Source: Sinotaia quadrata
Lineage: Eukaryota > Mollusca > Gastropoda > Architaenioglossa > Viviparidae
Reading direction: 5' to 3'
Length of the DNA: 64,000 nt
Assembly (NCBI GenBank): GCA_028829895.1
Contig: CM054179.1
Coordinates: 102,075,375-102,139,374, forward strand
Shown in pieces: positions 1-11,065 of the stretch. A program made the position numbers and the translations under genes. The notes beneath the pieces are model-generated. The model did not search any database, was not told where the DNA came from, and worked only from the letters and a program-made list of their open reading frames with translations. Each line of letters starts with the position of its first letter. Position 1 is the first letter of the stretch.

Positions 1-420
1 AATAGTGGTAAGTCATTAATCTATAGACAACCTTTGGCCATGCCAATTGATGTGGTCAAATAGTTATCAGTCATAAATCTATAGTCAATATTTGACCAGT
101 CGGATTGATGGGGTCAAATAGTGGCCATGCATAATTATATAGTCAAGCATTGACGAGTCCGATTGCTGTAGTCAAAAAGAGGTCAGTCAAAAATCTACAG
201 ACAACGTATGACCAGTCCGATTGATGTGGTCAAATAGAGGTCAGATAAATGTATAGTTAAGATTTGGCCAATCAGGGATTGATGTGGTCTAATAGTGGTC
301 AGTCATTAATCTCTAGTCAAGATCTGACCAGTCTGATAGATGTGGTCAAATAGGAGCCAGTCATAATTATACAGTCAATCTTTGACCTGTCTAATTGATG
401 TGGTGAAATAGTGGTCAGTA
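1..420. repeat. 58-bp minisatellite (GATGTGGTCAAATAG family)
   Basis: Diverged tandem units of about 58 bp recur, each containing GATGTGGTCAAATAG followed by GTCAGTCATAA-like and GTCAAGC/ATTTGACCAG-like blocks. About seven units are visible and the array continues off the left edge. The same array lies at 31355..32095 in copy B. Confidence 0.85.
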
Positions 421-889
421 GGGCTGTCATTTATTTCTAAAAAACTGCCCTGGTACCCGTTTGAATATTAGCATAATCTCCATCGCAACTCTACACAAAG
501 CTACTTAACCATTAGGCATGCGCTCTATTTCACACAGTATCCAATGATGTGCATCTAGTGACTTGCTATTAGGTATGTACAACACAAACTTTTATTTATA
601 ATATGAACAATCATTACATAAACTAAAGTAAACTTCGTCCGCAGAATTTCATACAGTGTTCAGTCTATCTAAACTTGAAAACAAACTGTTACTCAAACAA
701 ATGATTTATCTCCATAGCAATGCAATATTTACACATTTATCTAACTTCTCCTCTCCTCTGATGAAGAAAACATTCAGTCATTAGATCTAACAACAAAGCT
801 TGCTCTCACACTGTACGTAGATTTCTTCCCCCCCCCCTCCCACCTTACATTTCTTACCTCCATTCTTCCTTACTCCCTCTATTCCAAAG

Positions 890-1095
890 ATTTACATTAT
901 AGTCGGCGGTTTTCCACTCCTGTTCTATGGTCAGGTGATTTACCTTACAGTCGGCGGTTTTTCACTCATATACTTTGGTCACGTGATTTACCATACGGTC
1001 GGCGGTTCTCCACTCATGTACGCGACGCACTGCGATAAATAAATGCAGTGAAACTTAACTGTATAAAAGACTACTTGGGTCAAGTGATTTACCTT
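890..1095. promoter_or_regulatory. Tandem E-box/TCGGCGG repeat with TATA-like box
   Basis: Three imperfect units each hold a TCGGCGG core, a CCACTC or TCACTC block and a GGTCANGTGATTTACC block. One unit has a palindromic E-box CACGTG (980..985). The other two read CAGGTG and CAAGTG. A canonical TATAAAAG lies at about 1062..1069, and a more CpG-rich stretch with CCCGGGAATTG follows at 1124..1145. The motifs are seen directly. Promoter activity is inference: no gene follows on the plus strand. Confidence 0.35.
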
Positions 1096-2305
1096 AAAAA
1101 AAACGTGTCTCGATGCCTTGCGGTCCCGGGAATTGTTCCACACACAGAGCTCCTTCAGTTTCCGACCGTCTGTTAGTGTAGCACTGATTTAACGTCTTCC
1201 AGAAATTATGTCATACGTAGCGTTAAAACTGTAATCTAATCGTCGATCCAATGACGTACAGTTTCCCTGATTCGTTAGTTGTTTCTTGCTTTCTTGAATT
1301 TTCATTTGATTTTTAAAAAATATATTTTGCTTTAACAATGATACACTTGCGTAGAAACAATTTTTTTTACTGTCAATCGTTTGCAGTTGTTTTTATTTAC
1401 CACATATATATTTAAACTAGTTTTTTTTATGTTATAATCAAATAATATGAATGTATTTACTATTGTCTTTCCTTACTAATGTTAAATCCTGTCTATAGTA
1501 ACGCGTTTATATATGGACAACCATTTACAAGACCCGCAGAGACAAATGCAAGTATAGGCGAAAATTAAACAGACTAAAGGTGTCTAACATATCAATTTCT
1601 GATCATACTATATGCAGCAGAAATATATTAAACTACTTCCATCCTATTTGATCTATGACCTTTGCATAAATCTATTTTCACGCTCGTCTTTCCCTAGTTA
1701 TTAACGATGTATGTCAACTGAGTTAAGAACACACTTTCACTCCTGAAATTTCAGGAAAAGAGTTACATTTCTTTTCAACTCACTAGGCTTCCTATGTCGG
1801 ACCAATGTTAAACTTCATACTGCATCCTATCCTGCACCAAAGTTGTACCCTGCGCCACTTATGCACAGTCGTGCTGCAAAACTGTCTGCAATATACCCTG
1901 TCATGAGTATCAACATTATTTATTCACTAAAATATATAGGTTATAGCGGTCGCCCATCTGCTTCGAGACTGATCTACCGGCTGTCATCAAGACCGCTCGC
2001 GACAGGCGACCCCTACTCAGTATTCGACATGCCTTACAGACTATAGCGTAATTTGTTTTCACTAAAATAAAACATCTCTTGGTTCTCATTGTACATTGAA
2101 AACAAGTCGTTTGTAGCAGCATTTCTATTAGCATTTTGTACTTTTATATTTTTGTGAATAGGCAAGCACAGGATTCAAATTTAAAGCCGAGAAAATGCAC
2201 TAGAGAACTTGGCTTGAAAGTGTGTGAAATTATTGTGAAAATATATTAATTAATAGTTTTATTAATTAACCGAAACATCTCCTCCTTTAAACCACAGTAC
2301 ACACA

Positions 2306-2310
<5 letters not shown>

Positions 2311-2389
<79 letters not shown>
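2311..2389. repeat. (TC)n(AC)n microsatellite
   Basis: About 60 bp of TC dinucleotides runs directly into about 20 bp of AC dinucleotides. The same compound microsatellite is at about 33933..34000 in duplication copy B with a different length, as expected for slippage after duplication. Confidence 0.97.
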
Positions 2390-2488
2390 TTTACGAACAA
2401 AAGTATATGTACAAATTTAGACGCAAATACATAGATACATACGTGTGCATATTTAAACACAAATGTTTACAAATGTACATGTACATAT

Positions 2489-3285
2489 CTAGACAAAACT
2501 TAAACACGACAGCATCGTACAGATCTCTCCGATTGGCACAATATGGGACCACGTATATTAAATATGTCAAAGGGGAGAGAACAAAGAAAATTGTTGAAGC
2601 ATAAATCAGAGTAATCGTTATTGATGACGTTTTCCTTTTTCCACGTGCAAGGTAGTTTTGGTGAGCATCGCACACGCGCATATTCTTCACAGATGCAGCG
2701 AGACTCCACACTAGCACAGTGTTGCAGATGATCAGGAGCACGCACAGCATGAAAGAAGCAACGACGAAATCCGTCCACAACCATACTTCAGTTAAGAAAA
2801 AGAAATACTCCGAACTCCTTGGAGAACACTTTTGATTTGTACTAACTACTATCGTCCGGGACACTCAGCTCGTATCCCTCAAAGAAATGACTGTTGAGCA
2901 AAATCACAAAAATTACCAATATTCCTACAAAAATCTCTGAACGTTTCTGCGAACACATTAAGCTGACACGATGCGGCCAGAGATTGCTCGCTGTGCTGTA
3001 ATTGACACAAGCAGCCATGCCGACACTTGACGAGGGGCGTGGTTACCAAAGGGAATTAACTTACAAGTAAGTGCATGCAAATTAAGGGGAGAAATCTCGA
3101 AAGCTTGCAATACCCACGTTGCAGAGTGTCCAAAGTATATCAGGCATAGATCTGATGTTGCCAGCGCATCGAAGAAGTGTATCGTGTCAAAGGCAATTCG
3201 AAGCGAAACAACGATCATACTGTTCCCAAAAGTACCTGAAGCAAAGATAAATTGCGGAACAACTGTCCAAAATCCAATGTGTGAC
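2489..3285 (-). pseudogene. Class A GPCR pseudogene, copy A
   Basis: Read on the minus strand this is a broken relative of the intact receptor at 11066..12142. Helix 1 is recognisable from GTFGNSMIVVSL, helix 2 from ALATSDLCLIYF, then the extracellular Cys (LTCKLIPF), helix 3 ending SITAQRAIS, helix 4 near 2880..2940, helix 5 (FFLTEVWLWTDF to NTVLVWSL) and helix 6 (FFVLSPLTYLIYVV). Helix 7 is missing: after DAVVFKFCLD the sequence runs into microsatellite-like DNA. Lesions are a TAG stop at the place of the conserved second-loop Cys, a frameshift just before helix 5, and a 7-bp deletion after AQRAIS that copies B and C do not share. It cannot encode a full receptor. Confidence 0.88.
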
Positions 3286-3289
3286 TGAA

Positions 3290-4262
3290 GACAACACTTG
3301 AAGGCAAAAGTAATTTTTTTGAGAAATGTTGCTTGCAAACTCTGATGATACATTTATTTGCAACATTTTTGTTTGTGTAATTTATTTGTTAAGGTTCCGA
3401 CGTTTTGCTGCCGCGCAACACTGAATGTTTATTTTTTTAGGACTCTTGCGCTGACGACTAGATGTTTCATACAAACAAGAGAATTTTATAAGCACCTTAT
3501 ATTTCTTGTTTGTTTAATTTTTACCAAAACAATTATACCTTCCGCGCCATTGTTCTCTTCTAACTTGACAAAATTTATTTATAAATTAAAAATTCACAAA
3601 ATGATGATTTCATTTCATTCGGTCCAAAGGTTACCTGAAAATACATATAAAATATTCAGACACATGCATTGTGTATAGTGTAATTACATACAGAAAGATT
3701 GGTACAGTCAAGAACTTCATTGTAAGTCTGGACACACTTCATATAGAGAAAGAAAGAAATTCAAAAAACCCAGCCAAAAAATGTAAAATAATTTATATGA
3801 GGAACATACCACTACAATATAAGGAAGTGCAATCGATACAAATTTTCTGGTTTTGCTATTTGTTCAGATTACCCCACACATATACAAACACAGAGCGAGC
3901 AAAATAAATGTCAGGTTTAGCAGCATTTAGATACAATTCATGAATTCCAGTTAGAAATATAAAAGTTTTAAAATGAATTAAAATGAAATTTATAGCTGTC
4001 AGTTAATTATAGATCCAACAATTTTCTTTAGACATTTAAATATCTAGAAGTGTATTTAGAAATGTTGAGTTCTGAAATTGTACGCTGCTGAAAAACAACA
4101 CAGTAATCGTTTTAACACATGTCTGTGAAATGCAAATTAAAACTTAAACATATTGTTAAGACATTAACTATTATAGTCTGAAAGATAGATAAGAAATCTT
4201 TTAATGCTTGATAATTAGTGCGAGGCAGGAAGTGGGTGTAAGTTTCGAAAAAAAAATTCCAG
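3290..4262. other. AT-rich non-coding tail of duplication copy A
   Basis: There is no coding signal that survives comparison with copy B: reading frames here are broken by indels between the two copies. The stretch holds simple AT-rich sequence and ends at the duplication breakpoint. Confidence 0.6.
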
Positions 4263-4287
4263 AGATATATTATAAAGTTAACATACG

Positions 4288-4553
4288 CTAGAGAGGTACA
4301 GACATAAATATGTGCTAGAGAATAATAAATTAAATACGTGACAGAAAGATTCTGATATAAATGTGTGCTTGAGAATAGTAAATTGAATATGTGACAGAAA
4401 GATTCTGATATAAATGTGTGCTTGAGAATAGTAAATTGAATATGTGACAGAAAGAATCTGATATAAATGTGTGCTTGAGAATAGTAAATTAAATATGTGA
4501 CAGAAAGATTCTGATATAAATGTGTACTAGAGAAATGTTGGAATAATGTGAGC
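4288..4553. repeat. 53-bp minisatellite
   Basis: Units start at 4341, 4394, 4447 and 4500 (ACAGAAAGATTCTGATATAA), exactly 53 bp apart, with a diverged first unit from about 4288. The array begins about 25 bp after the duplication breakpoint and is absent from copy B. Confidence 0.95.
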
Positions 4554-4689
4554 AACAGAGCAACTAAAACAAATGTGTGCTTGCTAGAACCACTAAAATA
4601 AATACAGGCTTTTTTAGTGCTACTAATATTAGTGCATGCTATTTGGAGCTACTGAAAAAAGTGCGCGAGCTTGAGCTACTGAAACAAAT

Positions 4690-5028
4690 GCATATAGTTA
4701 GAGCTACTAAAGCGAAAGCGTGCTGGCTATAGGTACTATGTGATATAGTTAGAGCTACTTAAACGAAAGCGTGCTGGCTATAGGTACTATGTGATATAGT
4801 TAGAGCTACTAAAGCGAAAGCGTGCTGGCTATAGGTACCATGTGATATAGTTAGAGCTACTAAAGCGAAAGCGTGCTGGATATAGGTACTATGTGATATA
4901 GTTAGAGCTACTAAAGCGAAAGCGTGCTGGCTATAGGTTCTAAAACAAAACTGAGATAGAGCTGCTAAAACGAAAGCGTGCTGGCTATAGGTACTAAAAC
5001 AAAACTGATAGATAGAGCTACTAAAGCC
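4690..5028. repeat. 51-bp minisatellite
   Basis: GAGCTACT-led units start at 4701, 4752, 4803, 4854 and 4905, exactly 51 bp apart, and two looser units start at 4959 and 5015. Each contains AAAGCGAAAGCGTGCTGG. The unit length is a multiple of three, which keeps a frame open on the minus strand, but this is not evidence of a protein. The last unit abuts a receptor fragment directly. Confidence 0.95.
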
Positions 5029-5325
5029 AGACTCCACACTAGCACAGTGTTGCAGATGATCAGGAGCACGCACGGCATGAATAGAGCAACGACGAAATTC
5101 GTCCACAACCATACTTCAGTTAAGAAAAAGAAATACTCCGAACTCCTTGGAGAACACTTTTGATTTGTACTAACTACTATTGTCCGGGACACTCAGCTCG
5201 TATCCCTCAAAGAAATGACTGTTGAGCAAAATCACAAAAATTACTAATATTCCTACAAAAATCTCTGACTGTTTCTACAAACACATTAAGCTGACACGAT
5301 GCGGCCAGACAACAGACTGCTCGCC
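5029..5325 (-). pseudogene. Class A GPCR pseudogene fragment, copy C
   Basis: This is a near-identical copy of about 2697..2985, covering on the minus strand the end of helix 3, helix 4, the second extracellular loop and helix 5. It carries the same TAG at the second-loop Cys position and the same frameshift before helix 5 as copies A and B. It keeps bases lost from copy A after the AQRAIS homologue (GGCCAGACAACAGACTGCTC). Helix 6 is replaced by the 51-bp minisatellite, and helices 1-3 are absent beyond 5325. It is a dead fragment. Confidence 0.88.
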
Positions 5326-5607
5326 AAGTGAGAGACGAGTGGTGTCTTCAGGAGAATTATTAATAACATAAATTAAGATTATCTTTACTTGCAAAAATTT
5401 ATGTATGATTAAATAATATTAATAATGACCATAACCAATATGTAGGGTGGCGTTCTGTTACATATATATTCATGCCATCACAACTATGCCTAATACAATC
5501 ATAATTAATCATAATTTAACTGGAATTTAAGTAGTTTTGATGCTGGCATAAAAAAATTTAATTGCTAACTGCAAAGTCAGGTTACCAGAATAATTTGAGA
5601 CATATAT

Positions 5608-5800
5608 CAATTAACATGCATAAGAAGGAATTAACAATATATATATATATATATATATGTTCAGTTTTCTTCTCGTACACAATCAATTTTTATCAATGAC
5701 TACTTGAATGAACAAGCTCTAATCAAGGTTTACAGTTTTCTATCACATGACTGGAAAAGAGAAAGATAAGAGATAAATGAGTTCTATTATGAACTGTAAC
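5608..5800. repeat. Dispersed repeat, relative of 53310..53565
   Basis: ATTAACATGCATAAGAAGGA, a GTTCA...TCTTCTCGTACA block, ATGACTACTTGAATGAACAA and GACTGGAAAAGAGAAAGATA occur in the same order as related blocks at 53310..53565. The middle is expanded differently in the two copies. The family is unidentified. Confidence 0.6.
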
Positions 5801-7627
5801 ATGCAAATCAAACTCACTGATTCTTTTTATATTAGATACCTCAAAAAAACCAAATTCCTGTAAATTTTGTCTAAATCATTAATTGAAATCTACTTATTGC
5901 AGTACGAATTAACACTATTTTGATATGTAAACAGCAAAATACGGATATTATACTGTATCTCTTTAATAACAAAGTAAAAACAGCTATACATTGAAGGAGT
6001 CACGAAGACGTGGCAATTAAAATTACTTCTATACATTTCAAGAATCATGAATACATTTAAATTGACATAAAGAGAGTCTTGTTTGCTCGGAATCATTTTT
6101 ACATGTTTAGTAATCATGTGGGTATTCCAGTATCTGCCTTTGTTTGAAAGTAATTACAGTCGTTTCAGTCGTTATTCTTTTCTGCCTGAGCCCACAAACA
6201 AAACACTAAGAATCGACTTCCTCATGTCTCAAACGCCATTACGAAATTTCACGGAGATTGTGGTGTGAATAACACAATACCTTGTGTAGAACGTATGAGT
6301 AGTAACTTATTTAAGATGGCATGTAGTGTTTATTTATTACATTTTCGAAGGACAATACAGATTTTAAATTCACATAAAAGTTTACTAATAGCAAAGACAA
6401 CACCCGGCACGTGTTGGCGGTGTACACCAAGTGCGGTGCTCTACATTTCCTCTCAAGTACAGATAGTTGTAAAGAAAGTTCTACAACCGTCACATTAATT
6501 TCAGTTTCATTTCTATGACTCAAAGACGTTTGCAATGAATAGCGCATTCCTAACCTTTTATCGAAACAGTCTGACAAAATGACGTATGTAGAGAATTTCA
6601 GGATATCATTATACAGAAACTTTCAAGATATGAAGAAAAAGCAAAGTAGCATAATGTAAACCCACAAAAGAGAGCAGCATTTTTTCTAATACAACCAATC
6701 CTCTTTAAAGAATGTTACAGTCATTCTAAAGTTAGCAAATTTGTATAGGAAAATTATTAGACAACCATTGACACTAGAATCTAGGCCAAACTTTAGCATA
6801 TTCAGAGTATAAGCAGGAAATAATACGTAGATGAAAAGGCAGCAAAATAGCATATGTGCATCTAAAAGTCAACTAATTAATTGTTAACAGCTGTGTAAGT
6901 CAATAATTCACTACATTCGAAATACCTGTTCAGGTAGTTTAGCACTACAGTAAAAGGAAGAATTGTATAACTTCTTTCGATACTATGGACATACATTTCA
7001 TAATTTTCTTTAAATTATAGCTTCTATTATTTTACGTCTTATTTGCTATTCACATTAGTCAACATTCATGTACTTTCAAACATAATAAAGTCATTAAATT
7101 TTCGGTAGAACGCAATAATACAGGGATGGATAAATAAAATATATGTCATGCATATATTTGTCCATCATTTTTTTCTTTTTTGTAAGACATATAATCTATT
7201 AAATACTTATCAAACAATAAACTATCATGCCAGTTACTTGGCTCGTATTAATTAAATATCCCCTAGTACTGTTACTATACTATTACTTCCCGATGGAACC
7301 TTCTCTAGAAATATGAGAGGTCTGGCATCTTACCAGGCAGTTAGTGATATAAAATGGGCAACCACAGACTACTGTTCGATGCATTAACTGAAAGTTAGTT
7401 TCTTATAATGTAGCCAGTCCCAGTGTTTACATTACGTGGACACTTGAATTGATTTACTAATGAGCAAAATATGCTCATTGCTCATTTTACACTTTACTAA
7501 AGTTAACCAAGGAGTTGTGGTCAAATAGCATTTTATAATACGTGGGGCAAACTAATTTGAATATCATTTACATATATCTATTCAATTTATAGAAACATTT
7601 ATTGAAAGATTCAAAAATAGTACATCT

Positions 7628-7653
7628 ACTACTACTACTACTACTACTACTAC
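7628..7653. repeat. (CTA)n microsatellite
   Basis: About eight CTA triplets occur without interruption. Confidence 0.95.
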
Positions 7654-8713
7654 AATCTTGTTATCTGAAAAAAATGCGGATATGTTTAATATTCTGATTT
7701 GTGTAAGATGGCGTTATAATTAGTAAATATTTATTTTAAATTATATATTTCGATGAAGGGTAACCTATTGTCGTATTATGTTTGGGGGGACTCGTATCTA
7801 TGCATATTAGATTAAATCAAGTCCAGCTTGAAACTCGTTCACCTACGAGTGCTGATGCAAACAGAAAGACTGATTATGGGGCGATGGCCTGATATATTAT
7901 TTCTTTGACTCGCCATCTCCCGGCAGAAGAACTGCATAGGTCAGATTTATAGCAATATAAAACAATGATACTAATGCTACAATACACACTTCACTACAAG
8001 TATGATGCAGATTTACATTTATGTTTATCAGAAAGATTGTAAGAATTGTAAAATGATTAACAATAAACTTTAATTTAAAGAAAGAAAGAAATCATAAAAA
8101 GCATACATTATTAACACAGGTTTTTCAGTGATCACTATAGTTTTTCTTCAATGATCAGATTGCATTAAGTCCAATCTAACCTAAGTATTCATAATCATTG
8201 TTTCTTTTCACAAGGAAGAAAGGGCCACAATTCCCTGTTTCATATGTTTGTGCCATTCATTGAAACTTTGGCCACCCCCACATATAGCGCATGTCAATGT
8301 CCTTTGACCTCAAGCCTCAAACCCCATGTTGTATTTATACACCTATCTCTGGAATATATAATGTTGACCTGCACAAAGTCCTTACTTCTGAACTAAATAT
8401 ATTTACCCTGTTTACATGTCCCCATCCCTGACTGCAATTCACAATTTCAGTACTACAAGAATGCAATATAAAACTATAATTTAAATTTTAATTCTACGTG
8501 CATTCATCCACAGTCACTCATTTCTCTTCACAAAGGGTTTTATAATCACAGGTTCTTCCACCCGTGTACAGGGACACTACTTTTTCTTCTAGTTTCGTCT
8601 AATAATTCATGCGCGTCCGCACACTGCTGAACGAATTCTGAGTTACAGGCGGCCTTTCACAAGCAGTATGAACAGTCAAACACCTTTCTCTCTAATGCGT
8701 GTTCTCATCTGTA

Positions 8714-8881
8714 TCAGTACTCACTCGCAAATAGTCCCTGGCTTGCTGGCATCTCTGTACATCCTCTGCATGTATCACTTAATCTGTTGAACTCTGTGAA
8801 CACCCCTGACCAATAAAAATATCTCCATATTCTATCTGCAGTAACGGCCCTACTCAAATGTCTGTCTGCTAAATCGTTATG
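8714..8881 (-). pseudogene. Ty3/Gypsy-type integrase zinc-finger relic
   Basis: A minus-strand frame read down from 8881 gives an HHCC integrase zinc-binding motif: H-N-D-L-A-D-R-H-L-S (two His separated by six residues, as in the family's H-x6-H-L-G), then RIWRYFYWSG, matching the usual R-F-Y-W-P-G, then DTCRGC, giving the C-x2-C pair. The frame ends at a TGA at 8714..8716. A degenerate frame continues to about 8520 with a stop inside. Stops also lie immediately upstream. This is a short fossil of an LTR retrotransposon polyprotein. No LTRs, reverse transcriptase or integrase core were found around it. The family-level assignment rests on spacing and motif, read by eye. Confidence 0.65.
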
Positions 8882-9095
8882 TCATTACGTCAGTGCATTT
8901 GCACTTCGGTACTACCAACTGTTTCTGGCACTCTTTGCCTTTTTTCGTTTCTCTAAACAAGACTATTTTTTCCTGTACGAGTACTTAACAAGTCTAGACA
9001 TATTCTCTCTGTGACACCTGTATCTCACACACTCATGCATGTAAATGTGCACATATGTACGTTTCATGGTATGCGTGCATGAATTTCCCTCTCCC

Positions 9096-9097
<2 letters not shown>

Positions 9098-9163
<66 letters not shown>
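9098..9163. repeat. (GT)n microsatellite
   Basis: About 33 GT dinucleotides occur. They create Thr-His frames on the other strand that are not genes. Confidence 0.98.
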
Positions 9164-9164
<1 letters not shown>

Positions 9165-9340
9165 ACGAGCATATTTTCGTTTGTGCATGTTCATGAGTTT
9201 GTTTTGAATAAATAGAACAAACAAAGAGAGCAACTCTACAATCATTAAAATTAATTTGATCGTTAAATATTTATTTGCTATTGTAACATCACTAAAAATG
9301 GCTTTCAAAGAAACATTTACGAAAGAAAAAGCCTTTATAT

Positions 9341-9923
9341 TTCAATAACGATTACAATTTCACCAATAATGAATTAAGATCTCAACAATAACGATTAAAA
9401 TATCAAAACAATAACAATTAAGATCTCAGCAATAACAATTAAGATCTCAACAATAAGGATTAAGATCTCAACAATAACGATTATGTTCTCAACAATGACG
9501 ATTACAATCTCAAAAATAGCGATTAAGATCTCAAAACAGTAAAAATTAAGATATCGAGAATAACGTTTAATTTCTCAACAATAACGATTAAGATCCCAAC
9601 AATAACGATTAAGATCTCAAAATAATTACCATTACGATCTCAACAATTACGAATAAGATCTCAAAACAATAAATAAAATAAGATCTCAACAATAACGATT
9701 AATATCTCACCAATAACGATTACGATCTCATCAATAACGATTAATATATCAAGAATAACGATTACAATCTCAAAAATAACGATTAAGATCTCAAAACAAT
9801 AAAAAATAATATCTCAACAATAACGATTAAGAACTCAAAACAATAAAACTTAAGATTCAAATAATAACGATTATGATCTCAGCATAACGATTACAATCTC
9901 AACAATAACGATTAAGATCTTAA
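9341..9923. repeat. 21-bp minisatellite (AATAACGATTAAGATCTCAAC)
   Basis: About 27 diverged units of roughly 21 bp alternate an AATAACGATTA block with an AGATCTCAA block. Many units carry the BglII-like AGATCT palindrome. Small indels and substitutions scatter through the array, so it is fairly old. Confidence 0.93.
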
Positions 9924-11029
9924 CTATATTTTACACTTTGTAGTAGTATGTGTAAAGAGACGATCGGTTTACATAAGTAAATGTGGTCTTAATTAGTTGA
10001 TTGTTCATTAAGAAAAAAGACTGGCTTCTCAGTACATCTTACTGTTCAACTTTGAAAATATGTTGTTTAGATGTACTCACTCACTAGTGTCTATTCTAAA
10101 GTATACTATATTGTTCATTCTTCACTAGCTGTCTGCAGGCTTCCTATTGTTCGTACAGTGTATACATGATAGAAGTTATGTGAAAGGCCAGACATTTATT
10201 TAGATTTGTGATGTCTGACACTGTGTTAAATCCTCGCAATGACATTTTAAGTTCAGCGCGTGTCCGGTATTGGAGCAGTCATATTGATTCTGAAAACGAA
10301 ATAAAATGAACTTGCCCAATCTCCCAGCCCTAATAAAATCTCAAAGCGACCAGAATACTGTCAGAAAACCTGGGGATTAAAAGTGAAAACGAAACAGGTA
10401 AGAAGTTAGAATCGATATATATGTATTTATTTTATATGAAAAGAACTATATGCATGATACACTAATATATTACTGAAACATATCTAATTGTTCTACATAC
10501 TTCTTGTTTGGTTTGTGGAAATTGCTTTCATGTTTCTGTTGTATATGTCTTATTAAATTAAAGCAAATCATGTGTAGATTCCATTTATACATCAACAAAT
10601 TATTTGTGTTATTTTTTAATAATCCCCTTAATATAATACTCATGAACGGTTGAACTTAACATTGAAGCATTTGTCATTTTCGCAAAGCATTATTCACAAA
10701 TACGAGGAAATTCTGGAAATATAAAGCTACGAACGAATGGAAAATTTGAATAATAAAATATATGTCTTCAATATTATCTTTTGGGTAGAATGTAAGAAAT
10801 CCATTTAATGAATGTCATATTATAAAACTTAGTTACCTGATTTAAGTTATGCAATATAATAACTGGCTTTATTTTATTCAGAACAACGAGTGTATGTGCA
10901 TGTAGCAAATTTGAAAATATGTGTTCATGAATAATATTATTATGGAATTAGGAATTTTCAAGTGTGCTAAATGTAAAAAAACTGTTTGTTTCATTGCAAA
11001 CAATTACGTAATGTGAGATATTATTTTTT
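9924..11029. other. 5' flank of the intact receptor gene
   Basis: This is AT-rich non-coding DNA. A stop in the receptor frame lies at 11030..11032. A non-coding first exon and promoter could be here or farther upstream, but none can be identified with confidence. Confidence 0.45.
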
Positions 11030-11035
11030 TGACAG
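11019..11035 (+). promoter_or_regulatory. Candidate 3' splice site before the receptor start codon
   Basis: A T-rich tract runs into TTTTTTTGACAG ending at 11035, followed 30 bp later by the ATG at 11066. This fits an intron in the 5' untranslated region, so the coding part would be one exon. This is an inference from sequence pattern only. Confidence 0.45.
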
Positions 11036-11065
11036 TGCAAATTTCCTCGAGTGGATACATTCAAG

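Larger units (their letters stand above)
1..4262. repeat. Segmental duplication, copy A (partner about 31685..35631)
   Basis: The whole interval reads as a close, collinear, same-orientation copy of about 31685..35631. Position 51 matches 31735, and the shared sequence stops just after the run of A and ATTCCAG at 4262 and 35631, where the flanks become unrelated. By eye the copies are well over 90% identical, with several small indels and a few larger ones: copy B lacks about 65 bp near 595..660, about 45 bp in the receptor region and parts of 3250..3440 and 3855..3990. The window begins inside the duplication, so the left boundary of copy A is not visible. It contains a 58-bp array, an E-box repeat, a microsatellite and a receptor pseudogene. 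Confidence 0.93.
5326..8713. other. Gene-free AT-rich stretch
   Basis: No coding exon is supported. Contents seen are an AT dinucleotide run at about 5637..5658, a diverged dispersed repeat at 5608..5800, a CTA microsatellite at 7628..7653 and otherwise unique AT-rich DNA. The longest open frames (5890..6577, both strands) have no recognisable domain and look random. Confidence 0.5.

Noticed and set aside
2391..3353. Two separate functional receptor-like proteins on the minus strand
   Set aside because: Both frames are pieces of one receptor with a stop, a frameshift and a missing helix 7, and copy B shows the same lesions.
4112..5112. Minus-strand repeat-protein frames over the 53-bp and 51-bp arrays
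   Set aside because: Explained by the tandem arrays. The second frame also runs into a receptor pseudogene fragment in the wrong phase.
8963..9308. His/Thr-rich proteins
   Set aside because: They are translations of a GT microsatellite. The same applies to frames at 56491, 57710, 58312 and 58852.
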